Positions 14,711 to 28,560 of a stretch of DNA of 64,000 nt are shown in pieces. Position 1 is the stretch's first letter, and the number at the start of each line of letters is the position of its first letter. A program made the translations under genes and the position numbers. A model generated the notes under the pieces. The model searched no databases. It was not told where the DNA came from and worked only from the letters and a program-made list of their open reading frames with translations. Source of the DNA: Limnoperna fortunei (Eukaryota > Mollusca > Bivalvia > Mytilida > Modiolidae); NCBI GenBank assembly GCA_944474755.1, contig OX104125.1, positions 50,455,346-50,519,345 of the forward strand, in the 5' to 3' direction.

Positions 14711-17700
14711 CAGCATACCACCATTACCGCCATGATAACCATTGTTAGTCAGTATACCTGATTACCATTATAGGTCATTGGAGCATACCACCATTACCAC
14801 AATGATAACCATTGTTAGTTAGTATACCTGATTACCATTGTAGGTCATTGGAGCATACCACCATTACCGCCATGATAACCATTGTTAGTTAGTATACCTG
14901 ATTACCATTGAAGGTCATTGGAGCATACCACCATTACCGCCATGATAACCATTGTTAGTTAGTATACCTGATTACTATTGTAGGTCATTGGAGCATACCA
15001 CCATTACCGCCATGATAACCATTGTTAGTTAGTATACCTGATTACTATTGTAGGTCATTGGAGCATACCACCATTACCGCCATGATAACCATTGTTAGTT
15101 AGTATACCTGATTACCATTGAAGGTCATTGGAGCATACCACCATTACCGCCATGATAACCATTGTTAGTTAGTATACCTGATTACTATTGTAGGTCATTG
15201 GAGCATACCACCATTACCGCCATGATAACCATTGTTAGTTAGTATACCTGATTACTATTGTAGGTCATTGGAGCATACCACCATTACCGCCATGATAACC
15301 ATTGTTAGTATACCTGATTACCATTGAGTGTCATTGGAGCATACCACCATTACCGCCATGATAACCATTGTTAGTATACCTGATTACCATTGTAGGTCAT
15401 TGGAGCATACCACCATTACCTCCATGATAACCATTGTTAGTATACCTGATTACCATTGTAGGTCATTGGAGCATACCACCATTACCGACATGATAACCAT
15501 TGTTAGTTAGTATACCTGATTACCATTGTAGGTCATTGGAGCATACCACCATTACCGCCATGATAACCATTGTTAGTTAGTATACCTGATTACTATTGTA
15601 GGTCATTGGAGCATACCACCATTACCGCCATGATAACCATTGTTAGTTAGTATACCTGATTACCATTGTAGGTCATTGGAGCATACCACCATTACCGCCA
15701 TGATAACCATTGTTAGTTAGTATACCTGATTACCATTGAAGGTCATTGGAGCATACCACCATTACCGCCATGATAACCATTGTTAGTTAGTATACCTGAT
15801 TACTATTGTAGGTCATTGGAGCATACCACCATTACCGCCATGATAACCATTGTTAGTTAGTATACCTGATTACTATTGTAGGTCATTGGAGCATACCACC
15901 ATTACCGCCATGATAACCATTGTTAGTATACCTGATTACCATTGAGTGTCATTGGAGCATACCACCATTACCGCCATGATAACCATTGTTAGTATACCTG
16001 ATTACCATTGTAGGTCATTGGAGCATACCACCATTACCGCCATGATAACCATTGTTAGTATACCTGATTACCATTGTAGGTCATTGGAGCATACCACCAT
16101 TACCGACATGATAACCATTGTTAGTTAGTATACCTGATTACCATTGTAGGTCATTGGAGCATACCACCATTACCGCCATGATAACCATTGTTAGTATACC
16201 TGATTACCATTGAGTGTCATTGGAGCATACCACCATTACCGCCATGATAACCATTGTTAGTATACCTGATTACCATTGTAGGTCATTGGAGCATACCACC
16301 ATTACCGACATGATAACCATTGTTAGTATACCTGATTACTATTGTAGGTCATTGGAGCATACCACCATTACCGCCATGATAACCATTGTTAGTTAGTATA
16401 CCTGATTACCATTGTAGGTCATTGGAGCATACCACCATTACCGCCATGATAACCATTGTTAGTATACCTGATTACTATTGTAGGTCATTGGAGCATACCA
16501 CCATTACCACAATGATAACCATTGTTAGTTAGTATACCTGATTACCATTGTAGGTCATTGGAGCATACCACCATTACCGACATGATAACCATTGTTAGTT
16601 AGTATACCTGATTACCATTGAAGGTCATTGGAGCATGCCACCATTACCGCCATGATAACCATTGTTAGTTAGTATACCTGATTACTATTGTAGGTCATTG
16701 GAGCATACCACCATTACCGCCATGATAACCATTGTTAGTTAGTATACCTGATTCCTATTGTAGGTCATTGGAGCATACCACCATTACCGCCATGATAACC
16801 ATTGTTAGTATACCTGATTACTATTGTAGGTCATTGGAGCATACCACCATTACCACAATGATAACCATTGTTAGTTAGTATACCTGATTACCATTGTAGG
16901 TCATTGGAGCATACCACCATTACCGACATGATAACCATTGTTAGTTAGTATACCTGATTACCATTGAAGGTCATTGGAGCATACCACCATTACCGCCATG
17001 ATAACCATTGTTAGTATACCTGATTACTATTGTAGGTCATTGGAGCATACCACCATTACCGCCATGATAACCATTGTTAGTTAGTATACCTGATTACCAT
17101 TGTAGGTCATTGGAGCATACCACCATTACCGCCATGATAACCATTGTTAGTTAGTATACCTGATTACCATTGAAGGTCATTGGAGCATACCACCATTACC
17201 GCCATGATAACCATTGTTAGTTAGTATACCTGATTACTATTGTAGGTCATTGGAGCATACCACCATTACCGCCATGATAACCATTGTTAGTTAGTATACC
17301 TGATTACCATTGAAGGTCATTGGAGCATACCACCATTACCGCCATGATAACCATTGTTAGTTAGTATACCTGATTACCATTGAAGGTCATTGGAGCATAC
17401 CACCATTACCGCCATGATAACCATTGTTAGTTAGTATACCTGATTACCATTGAAGGTCATTGGAGCATACCACCATTACCGCCATGATAACCATTGTTAG
17501 TTAGTATACCTGATTACCATTGTAGGTCATTGGAGCATACCACCATTACCGACATGATAACCATTGTTAGTTAGTATACCTGATTACCATTGTAGGTCAT
17601 TGGAGCATACCACCATTACCGCCATGATAACCATTGTTAGTTAGTATACCTGATTACCATTGTAGGTCATTGGAGCATACCACCATTACCTCCATGATAA

Positions 17701-18710
17701 CCATTGTTAGTATACCTGATTACCATTGAAGGTCATTGGAGCATACCACCATTACCGCCATGATAACCATTGTTAGTATACCTGATTACCATTGTAGGTC
17801 ATTGGAGCATACCACCATTACCGACATGATAACCATTGTTAGTTAGTATACCTGATTACCATTGTAGGTCATTGGAGCATACCACCATTACCGCCATGAT
17901 AACCATTGTTAGTTAGTATACCTGATTACTATTGTAGGTCATTGGAGCATACCACCATTACCGACATGATAACCATTGTTAGTTAGTATACCTGATTACC
18001 ATTGAAGGTCATTGGAGCATACCACCATTACCGCCATGATAACCATTGTTAGTATACCTGATTACCATTGTAGGTCATTGGAGCATACCACCATTACCGC
18101 CATGATAACCATTGTTAGTATACCTGATTACCATTGTAGGTCATTGGAGCATACCACCATTACCGCCATGATAACCATTGTTAGTATACCTGATTACCAT
18201 TGTAGGTCATTGGAGCATACCACCATTACCGCCATGATAACCATTGTTAGTTAGTATACCTGATTACCATTGAAGGTCATTGGAGCATACCACCATTACC
18301 GCCATGATAACCATTGTTAGTTAGTATACCTGATTACCATTGTAGGTCATTGGAGCATACCACCATTACCGCCATGATAACCATTGTTAGTTAGTATACC
18401 TGATTACCATTGTAGGTCATTGGAGCATACCACCATTACCGCCATGATAACCATTGTTAGTATACCTGATTACCATTGTAGGTCATTGGAGCATACCACC
18501 ATTACCGCCATGATAACCATTGTTAGTTAGTATACCTGATTACCATTGAAGGTCATTGGAGCATACCACCATTACCGCCATGATAACCATTGTTAGTTAG
18601 TATACCTGATTACCATTGTAGGTCATTGGAGCATACCACCATTACCGACATGATAACCATTGTTAGTTAGTATACCTGATTACTATTGTAGGTCATTGGA
18701 GCATACCTCC
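14711..18710. repeat. 70/66-bp satellite array 2 (about 58 units)
   Basis: Same satellite as array 1, but more uniform. Many units lack one TTAG of the GTTAGTTAGTATACC segment, giving 66-bp units. Runs of 66-bp units stay in frame and create short artificial open frames at 15328, 15946, 16214 and 18012. The array begins at CAGCATACCACC after segment D and ends at CATACCTCC before AAGGTTGCC, exactly as array 1 does. Confidence 0.98.
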
Positions 18711-19191
18711 AAGGTTGCCTTTGTAAATCATCTACCTCACTGATAACCATTGTAAGTCACTGGAATATAATTTCCTGATTATCATTTAAATATACCTTGC
18801 TGACTACCATTGTGAGCAACTGGGGAAAAACCTCCCTGATTACCATTATAATTCATTATACCTCGCTAATTACCCTTGCAGGCAGCATACCTCTCTGAAC
18901 ACAATTGTCAGCTTACTTCCTTGATTACCATTGTAAGTCACTGGAACTATATACCTCTCCGCCTGCCGATGTAATTGGAAATACCTCTGCATGTAGCTAT
19001 CAAATCCCTCTTATTAAAAATGTAAGTCAACATACCACAATGAAACATCCCTTATAATGCAGCATTGTAAGGCAGCATACCTCCCTGATTACCAATGTAA
19101 GGCAGCACATCTCCCTGATTAACATTGTGGGTAATTGAATAATACCTTACTGATTACCATTATAAGGCAGCATAATTCCGTGATTACCATT
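18711..19191. repeat. Degenerate repeat family A, copy 2 (truncated)
   Basis: Near-identical to 10398-10870. It then jumps to the last units of family A, so about 280 bp present in copy 1 are missing. The junction lies at the TGATTACCAT/TTCATTGTAAG transition near 19191. Confidence 0.85.
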
Positions 19192-20985
19192 TCATTGTAA
19201 GTTATTGAAGAATACCTCCCTGTCGTTTAACAATAAATAGTAATTACAAATTATGGACCATACAGCAGATTGCATTATTATAAACATAGTATCATGGTAT
19301 TAAATTGATAGAAAAATAATAAAAGTAATCGGCACAAAACTGGGAAAAGGCTTGGCAGTATCGGGTATTACCCGGCTCATATCCTCATCCTTATGTTGTT
19401 TTAATTTCTAGTAAGTACCCAATATTATAGATGTAGTTACAAGCCCTGTGTTATTACAAAATTGAAATTGTTGTCGCTCTTAAGTACGTTTATTTAATGA
19501 AAATTTGAGAGAACCCCGAATGATGTGTCGCATTTTGGGAAGGTGCGTCGAATATGTATATGGACATTCTTACAAAGCAATGTGTCAGACATACTGTGAC
19601 TTGAACATGAATGCACGCTAATGTCGGATTGGTTGTACACCTTAGACCAATCAGCAATATGTACACCCATACTGTGGCTAGAACACGAATGCAAATTTTG
19701 TCTGATTGGTAGTACACCACAGACCACTTAGCAATGCGTCAGCCATACTATGGCTAGAACGCGAATGCAAAGTTATGTCTGATTGGTTGTACACCACAGA
19801 CCAGTTAGCAATCTGTCACCTAAGCTGTGGCTAGAACAAGAATGCACGCTTATGTCTGATTGATAATACACCGTAGACCTGTTAGCCGGGTCATTGTAAG
19901 TTATTGAAGAATACCTCCCTGTCGTTTAACAATAAATAGTAATTACAAATTATGGACCATACAGCAGATTGCATTATTATAAACATAGTATCATGGTATT
20001 AAATTGATAGAAAAATAATAAAAGTAATCGGCACAAAACTGGGAAAAGGCTTGGCAGTCTCGGGTATTACCCGGCTCATATCCTCATCCTTATGTTGTTT
20101 TAATTTCTAGTCAGTACCCAATATTATAGATGTAGTTACAAGCCCTGTGTTATTACAAAATTGAAATTGTTGTCGCTCTTAAGTACGTTTATTTAATGAA
20201 AATTTGAGAGAACCCCGAATGATGTGTCGCATTTTGGGAAGGTGCGTCGAATATGTATATGGACATTCTTACAAAGCAATGTGTCAGACATACTGTGACT
20301 AGAACATGAATGCACGCTAATGTCGGATTGGTTGTACACCTTAGACCAATCAGCAATATGTCACCCATACTGTGGCTAGAACACGAATGCAAATTTTGTC
20401 TGATTGGTAGTACACCACAGACCACTTAGCAATGCGTCAGCCATACTATGGCTAGAACGCGAATGCAAAGTTATGTCTGATTGGTTGTACACCACAGACC
20501 AGTTAGCAATCTGTCACCTAAGCTGTGGCTAGAACAAGAATGCACGCTTATGTCTGATTGATAATACACCGTAGACCTGTTAGCAATGTGTCAGCCATAC
20601 TGTAGCTAGAAAAAGAATGCACGCTTATGTCTGGTTGTTAGTTCATCATAGATCAGTCAGCAATGTATCAGCCATACTGTGGCTAGAACAAGAATGCACG
20701 CTATTGTATTAATAATACCAAGCCTTAGACTAGTCAGCAATGTGTCAGTAATACTGTGACTAGAACAGAATGTTTGCTTATGTTTTTTACTGCTTCTATA
20801 ACAAGAATACACGCTATTGTCTGATTGATAGAACACCTAAGAGCAGTCAGCAATGTGTCAGCCATACTGTGGCTAGAATCATAATGCACGTTTATGCTTG
20901 ATTGATAATACACCGTAGACCTGTTAGCAATGTGTCAGCTATACTGTGGCTAGAACAAGAATGCACGCTTATGTCTGATTGATAA
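19192..20985. repeat. Segments E and B, copy 2, with a 699-bp internal tandem duplication
   Basis: TCATTGTAAGTTATTGAAGA occurs at 19192 and again at 19891, and the two 699-bp stretches match closely across segment E and the first B units. The first is cut in a B unit (GTTAGCCGGG) at 19890. The second continues through the full B array to 20985. The reverse frames at 19490-19727 and 20189-20425 are repeat-derived. Confidence 0.87.
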
Positions 20986-21345
20986 TACACATCATCTCAT
21001 ATTCACGTCTTAAATGGAAATTATCTTGCTCAGACACATGAAATGTGACCAGAACACATCATTGCATAAACAAGTCACCTCACATAGAAATCATCTTACC
21101 CAGACATGAGATGTCACAGGGACACATCATCACACATGTCACCCTAAATGGTAATCATCTTTATCGATAGAGATGTCACAAGGACACATCATCACACATG
21201 TCACTTCAGATTGAACTCATCTTACCCAGAAACATGAGATGTCACAGGGACACATCAGACATGTCACCTCACATGGAAATCATATAACCAAAATGCATGT
21301 CACAAGGACACATCATCATAAATGTCACCCCACCAAGAAATTTTA
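20986..21345. repeat. ~64-bp tandem repeat C, copy 2
   Basis: Nearly identical to 12223-12580, with single-base changes such as CATCACACATG for CATCCTACATG. Confidence 0.85.
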
Positions 21346-23463
21346 TATATTGTCATATTCTTAGATGGATTACATATTTAACATCTGGATTATCAATTGA
21401 TGGTTTCTGTTTAAAGTCATATTTGATAACATGATTCTTTACAAATAGTAAAGGGAGTTAACTCTAACTCAAAATAGGATGAAGCAATTTTTCATGAACG
21501 CAAAATACAAATAATTAAACAGATTATCAGTATTATGTAATATCGAACCAGATGAAGGTGACATAGCTTCTGAAGTCATCAAGTTCGTATTTGCCCAGGT
21601 CTTATATGGGTTTTTACCTAGCAGTATTCGGTATAACTCTTCGCACTCGTACATAAACAGTTTATTGAAAAATTATAATTCAAAATTTTCAGTAACTACA
21701 TCCTACCAAAAATCTCTTAAAAATAGATTATAACGTCTATGACTTTTATTATTTATAATTTGAGTGGAAACGCTAAAGGAAATGCACGCCAACAACTTTG
21801 GGATATAATTGATGATGCGCGTGAATAATAACAATTTTTTTACTAAACGGTAAGGTAGCCACCGAATTGCAATAAATTAATATTAAAGCTTGAGTGAACA
21901 TGATCGTACAAACCGCGAGACTTTTCCCGCCTTAACCTAAATAGTGAACACGATCGCAATACCTCCTTTGCACGGGGTGTTACTCAAGTTACGCTGCTAT
22001 CACTTGTGAGATACTCAAATTATCTTTAACATCCGTTTTCTGCATTATTTGCACTATTAACGTTTATTTTTATTAACCATATTTCAAATCAGAATCGATC
22101 TTTTTCGAATTATTAAGGATTATCTATACAATTTGCGTTCAATCCCATATAAGATTATGAGACTTTTATATGGAAACACAGTTTATGCAATTAATTAAAG
22201 TATTTCTCCATTTCCAATTGGGAAGATTTGCTTTTCTTTTAATTAGTTTTTCAATTTTTCCGCCGCTTTTATAACCTAAACAGTTTTAAACCTTCGCGAC
22301 ATATCATGTTGGTGTTTCAAGACAGGAATTGGGTAAAAAACACTATTGAATTTAACGCTGCAACAGTAGTTTTTTTCCTTACAGAGTTATCTCCCCAATA
22401 GAAAACCTTGGTATCGTGTAATCTCTGGAACCATAATAGAAAGAGAAAAAACTTGATGGATGTCATTCTTTGGATCTGAAAAGACAACTATACTACATTT
22501 TTGTCAAACAATTTTAGGCTAAGCACTTGCAATTAACATTTAGCTTCTCATTTACGCCTAGGATCCTTACCACATGTTATCCTGAGACATGACTTTGAAA
22601 ATATGAAATTCATTAAAGATGGTGCAAAAGTTAATTCATATAAAGTGTTTGTGTGATCTTGATCTTTGACATTGAACCTTGTATCGAAAAAAGTTTACAA
22701 ACTGCAAAGATACACTAAAAGTCAAATCACCAACACTGTGATTAGGCCAAACAGTTTCGATGACTCCTTTAGGCACATTACTCACATGGACAGTTGCGAT
22801 AAAAACTTAATAGACCAAAATGTTAAAGAAATAAGAGGTAAAGACTTGGATTCTTGCCCATTGGTCATTTTGAGATCAAATACTGTCAAACTAGAAGTTC
22901 CTTTATTCTTCACATATTTTTGTATAGAGGACGACCTTATCTTTTTACATTGCACCATTTTGCGACAAGAAAGGTAACTTCTTTTTAGTCACCTCCTTTT
23001 TGAAACTGTTCCTAGAAACTATCTTATTTTTATATCAGGGCATAAGTTTTTGTCAATTATGTTACTTTCTATTTTAAAAACTCCTTCGGTTGTAACAAGC
23101 CAATATCAACCTTTTTAAGGTACAGGACGAAATTTGCTATAAGGAAAAGATACCAGCAATACGGGAAAATTCTTCCAGTTTCAAGAAAAAACTAGTCCCA
23201 TCCATCCATCCATCTATCTATCCTATTTAGTAACTATTACCTTGACATATTTAAATTTGTTTCAGTCCTATGTAATATACGAGTCAGAATCCGAAATCTG
23301 CATTCCTGCAATATTTTTGTTTCTTATTATTATTTATGATATTGACATTAAATATGGTGAGCTCAAAATCAGCATGAGTGTGCATGAGACGGGGCCATAC
23401 ATGTCTATGCAATAAAGGAGGTTGCAATCTTATATAAAAATAAGACTATATGTTAGCATAATT
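21346..23463. other. Duplicated unique segment D, copy 2
   Basis: Second copy of 12581-14710. It carries a 12-bp deletion around 21867, small indels in T runs, and scattered substitutions that become denser towards the right end. The 103-codon frame recurs at 22666 with about a dozen base changes, most of them non-synonymous. I see no recognisable domain. Confidence 0.8.
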
Positions 23464-23545
23464 CAGCATACCACCATTACCGACATGATAACCATTGTTA
23501 GTTAGTATACCTGATTACTATTGTAGGTCATTGGAGCATACCTCC
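23464..23545. repeat. Satellite array 3, collapsed to about one 70-bp unit
   Basis: It starts CAGCATACCACC after segment D and ends CATACCTCC before AAGGTTGCC. These are the same two junctions that bound array 2, but only about 82 bp lie between them. Confidence 0.93.
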
Positions 23546-24805
23546 AAGGTTGCCTATGTAAATCATCTACCTCACTGATAACCATTGTAAGTCACTAGAA
23601 TATAATTTCCAGATTATCATTTAAATATATCTTGCTGACTACCATTGTGAGCAACTGGGGAAAAAACCTCCCTGATTTCCATTATAATTCATTATACCTC
23701 GCTAATTACCCTTGCAGGCAGCATACCTCTCTGAACACAATTGTCAGCTTACTTCCTTGATTACCATTGTAAGTCACTGGAACTATATACCTCTCCGCCT
23801 GCCGATGTAATTGGAAATACCTCTGTATGTAGCCATCATATCCCTCTTATTAAAAATGTAAGTCAACATACCACAATGAAACATCCCTTATAATGCAGTA
23901 TTGTAAGGCAGCATACCTCCCTGATTACCAATGTAAGGCAGCACATCTCCCTGATTAACATTGTGGGTAATAATAATACCTTACTGATTACCATTATAAT
24001 GCAGCATAATTCCATGATTACCATTGTAAGTCAGCATACCTCATGATTAAAATTGTAAGTCAGCATGATTTCATGATTACAATTGTAAGGCATTGAAGAA
24101 TACCTCCCTAATTACAACTGTAAGTCAGCAAACCTCCCTGATTACCATTGTAAGTAATTGAGGAATACCTCCCTGATAACCATTGTAAGTCAGCAAACCT
24201 CCCTGATTACCATTGTGAGTAATTGAAGAATACCTCCCTGATTACCGTTGTAAGTCAGTATATCTCCCCGATTTCCATTGTAAGTTATTTAAGAATACCT
24301 CCCCGATTACTATTGTAAGTCAGCATATCCCCCGATTTTCATTGTAAGTTATTGAAGAATACCTCCCTAATTACCGTTGTAAGTCAGTATACCTCCCTGA
24401 TTACCATTGTAAGTCAGCATATTCCTGATTACCATTGTAAGTAATTGCTGCTAACCTCCCTGATTACCATTGTAAGTCAGCAAACCTCCGTGATTACCAT
24501 TGTAAGTCAGCATACCTCCTTGATTACCATTGTAAGTAATTGAAGAATACCTCCCCGATTACTATTATAAGTCAACAAAACTCTCCGATTAAAATTGTAA
24601 GTAATTGAAGTATACCTCCCTGATTACCGTCGTAGGTCACCATACCTCCCTGATTACCATTGTAGGTAAGCATTCGCTCCCTTATTACCACTGTAAGTCA
24701 GCATACCTCCCTGATAACTTTTGTAAGTCAGCAAGTCTCCTTGATTACATTTTGTAGGTCAGAATACCTCCATGATTACCATTGTAAGTCATTTAAGCAT
24801 TGCTG
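23546..24805. repeat. Degenerate ~30-bp repeat family A, copy 3 (longest)
   Basis: About 1.26 kb of family A. The stretch from about 24000 to 24780 is the most regular in the window, with CTGATTACCATTGTAAGTCA alternating with GCATACCTCC or AATTGAAGAATACCTCC. Confidence 0.88.
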
Positions 24806-25190
24806 AGTACTATTGAAATATAAATGGTTTTCTAACTCACATTACAAGTCGAGTGGAAGGCTTTATACAATAACTAAATGTAGTACTGCACAGTGGCTAA
24901 TTTGAAAACAGGAAAAACAGGAAAACATAAATAAATAAATCTTGTATGAAAGGAAGAGATATTTATTGATCACATGTATCAACACTGGGGTGGCAGTTTA
25001 TCACATCACGAGGGTGTTAAGGTAGTCAGTCATCTATTGTTGATCACTGTAATATACTAACACTGAGGTAACGTGCTCGAGCCTAACTGCCATTCAGGGT
25101 ATTATAGAATACAGTTTTCGCCAGTACTCCGGTTTCTTTCCCCGATAAAATCTGGACGTTGCGTAATGTGTCAAATTCCAAATTTTTTAA
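24806..25190. other. Sequence unique to the third copy
   Basis: No gene is seen. A CCAGTACTCCGGTTTCTTTC stretch near 25117 resembles the body of the SINEs described below and may be an old fragment (weak inference). Confidence 0.4.
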
Positions 25191-25540
25191 GTCGTTTGAC
25201 AATAAATAGGAATTACAAATTAAGGACCATACAATAGATTGCATTATTATAAACATAGTATCATGGTATTGAATTGATATAAAAACAATAAAAGGAATTG
25301 GCACAAAACAGGGAAAAGGCTCGGCAATGTCTCGGCTATTACCCGGCTCTTATCCTCATCCTTTTGTTGTTTTAATTTCTAGTCAGTACCCCGATATTAT
25401 ATATGTAGTTACAAGCCGTGCGTTATTACACAATAGATATTGTTGTCGCTCTTTAATACGTTTATTTAATGAAAATTTGAGAGAACCCGGAATGATGTGT
25501 CGCATTTTGGGAAGGTGCGTCGAATATGTATATTTACATT
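25191..25540. other. Low-copy segment E, copy 3 (diverged)
   Basis: Matches 11146-11479 with many substitutions, making this the most diverged copy. An open frame at 25327-25578 is not preserved in the other copies. Confidence 0.75.
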
Positions 25541-26680
25541 CTTACAAATATGTCAGACATACTGTGGCTAGAACATGAATGCACGCTAATGTCGGATTGG
25601 TTGTACACCTTAGACCAATCAGCAATATGTCACCCATACTGTGGCTAGAACACGAATGCAAATTTTGTCTGATTAAGTAGTACACCACAGACCAGTTAGC
25701 AATGCGTCAGCCAAACTGTGGCTAGAACGCGAATGCAAAGTTATGTCTGATTGGTTGTACACCATAGACCAGTTAGCAATCTGTCAGCTATACTGTTGCT
25801 AGAACAAGAATGCACGCTTATGTCTGATTGATAATACACCGTAGACCTGTTAGCAATGTGTCATCCATACTGTAGCTAGAAAAAGAATGCACGCTTATGT
25901 CTGGTTGTTAGTTCATCATAGATCAGTCAGCAATGTTTCAGCCATACTGTGGCTAGAACAAGAATGCACGCTATTGTATTATTAATACCAAGCCTTAGAC
26001 CAGTCAGCAATGTGTCTGTAATACTGTGCCTAGAACAGAATGCTTGCTTATTTTTGATTGATAAAACACCTTAGACTAGTCAGCAATGTGTCAGCCATAC
26101 TGTTTCTATAACAAGAATACACGCTATTGTCTAATTGATAGAACACCTAAGAGCAGTCAGCAATGTGTCAGCCATAATGTGGCTAGAATCATAATGCACG
26201 CTTATGCCCGATTGATAATACATCGTAGACCTGTTAGCAATGTGTCAGCTATACCGTGCTAGAACAAGAATGCACGCTTATGTCTGATTGATAATACACC
26301 TTAGACCTGTTAGCAATGTGTCAGTAATACTGTGGCTAGAACAAAAATGCACGCTTATGTCTGATTGTTAGTTCATCATAGATCAGTCAGCGATGTGTCA
26401 GCCATACTGTGGCTAGAACAAGAATACACGCTATTGTATTATTAATAACAAGCCTTAGACCAGTCAGCAATGTGTCAGCCAAACTGTGACTAGAACAGAT
26501 TGCATGCTTATTTTTGATTGATAGAACACCTTAGACCAGTCAGCAATGTGTCAGCCATACTGCTTCTAGAACAAGAATACACGCTTTTGTCTGATTGATA
26601 GAACACCTTCGAGCAGTCAGCAATGTGTCAGGCATACTGTGGCTAGAACCATAATGCACGCTTATGCATGATTGATAGAA
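25541..26680. repeat. ~77-bp tandem repeat B, copy 3 (about 15 units)
   Basis: Units share GTGTCAGCCATACTGTGGCT, AGAACAAGAATGCACGC and CAGTCAGCAATG. The array is longer than copies 1 and 2. Confidence 0.88.
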
Positions 26681-27230
26681 CGTCATTTGTTCGTTTGAAT
26701 ATGTATAGTGGTTGCTTTACACGATCGGCATATTCGATAATGTGTACAGACAATATTAGGTGGTTGCTTGACACTATCGAGATACTTTATAATTGTGTAC
26801 TGACTTTGTTAAGTGGTTGCTAGACACTATCGGCATACTTGGTAGTTGTGCCCTGACCTGGTAACTTGGTTTCATGGCGCGTTCCGAATACTTGATAACT
26901 GTGCCCTGACTGTTTTTGGTGGTTGCTTGACACGATTGTTCCACTTGATAATTTTGCAATGACGGCGTTAGTTGGTTTCTTGTCACGATGTGTATACTCG
27001 ATAATTGTGTACTGACGGTGTTAAGTGTTTGCTTGACACTATCGGCATACTTAATAATTGTAAATTGTGTGCTGACTGTGTTAAATGGTTGCTTGACACG
27101 ATCGGCATAGTTGAAAATTGTGTGCTGACGGTGTTAGGTGGTTGCTTGACAAGATCGGCATACTAGATAATTGTAAACTGACCGTGTTAGGTGGTTGCTC
27201 GACACGATCGGTGCACTTGATAATTGTGTA
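26681..27230. repeat. ~55-60-bp tandem repeat F (about ten units)
   Basis: Units share TTGATAATTGTGTACTGAC, GGTGTTAGGTGGTTGCTTGA and CACGATCGGCATACT. This repeat is absent from the first two copies of the block, so it arose in or was retained only by the third. Open frames at 26774 and 27118 are products of the repeat. Confidence 0.85.
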
Positions 27231-28510
27231 CTGTCACAAGGACACATTATTTCATCTACACGTACCCTCAGATGGAAATCTTGTTACCCAAAGACATGAG
27301 ATGTCCCAAACGCACATCATGTTATATACCAGTCACTTCACATGGAAATTATCTTAACCGGGGAAATTGAATGCCACAAGGACACATCATCTCATTTTCA
27401 CGTCTTTAATGGAAATTATCTTGCTCAGACACATGAAATATCACCAGAACACATCATTTCATATACAAGTCACCTCACATAGAAATCATCTTACCCATAC
27501 ATGAGATGTCACAGGGACACATTATCACACATGTCACCCTAAATGGAAATCACCTTTATCAGATAGAGATGTCACAAGGACACATCATCACACATGTCAC
27601 TTCAGATTGAACTCATCTTACCCAGAAACATGAGATGTCACATGGACACATCAGACATGTCACCTCACATGGAAATCATATAACCAAAATGCATGTCACA
27701 AGGACACATCATCAGACATGTCACCTCACATGGAAATCATCTTACGCAGACATGAGATGTCACAAGGACACATGATCACACATGTCACCCCACATGGAAA
27801 TCATCTTACCTATATAAATGAGATGTCACAGGACATTATCACACATGTCTCCTCACATGAAAATCATCTTACCCAGACATGAGATGTCACAGGGACACAT
27901 TATCACACATGTCACCTCAGATGGAAATCATCTTACCCAGATACAAGAGATGTAATAAAGACACATTATCACAAGTGTGACCTCTCATGGAAATCCTCTT
28001 ACCATGACACAAGAGATGTCACAGAGACACATTATCACACATATCATCCCACATGGAAATCATCTTACCCACATAAATGAGATGTCACAGGGACACATTA
28101 TCACACATGTCACCTCACATGGAAATCATATTACCCCCATAAATAGGATGTCACAGGGAAAGATTATCACACATGTCACCTAATATGGAAATCATCTTAC
28201 CCAGACATGAGATGTTACAGGGACACATTATCACACATTTCACCTCACATGGAAATCATCTTACCCAGATACATGAGATGTCAAAAGGACACATCACACA
28301 CCACACATGTCACTTCGCATGAAAATCATCTTACCCAGACATTAGGTTTCACATGGACATGTTATCACACATGTCACCACAGAAGGAAATCATCTTACCC
28401 AAACATGTCAAATCACATTGAAATCCTCCCACATGATGTGACACGACATGTATCACACTGGTACATGTCACCTAACATTGAGATGTCAACACACTAAGAC
28501 ACATGTAATC
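27231..28510. repeat. ~64-bp tandem repeat C, copy 3 (about 19 units)
   Basis: Expanded array of ACATGAGATGTCACAGGGAC, ACATTATCACACATGTCACC and ATGGAAATCATCTTACCC. It degrades to the right and ends near the Ty3/Gypsy element. Confidence 0.9.
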
Positions 28511-28560
28511 TCACATGGTTTATAGTCATTTACATCAAAAGAAAAAATCAACCAACTCTC

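Noticed and set aside
15328..18254. Sixty- to eighty-codon frames with a 22-residue repeat in the satellite
   Set aside because: They arise only where 66-bp units happen to be in frame and close at each 70-bp unit. There is no gene context.
1..28510. CRISPR array
   Set aside because: Units are contiguous tandem copies without unique spacers, there are no cas genes, and the DNA is eukaryotic.
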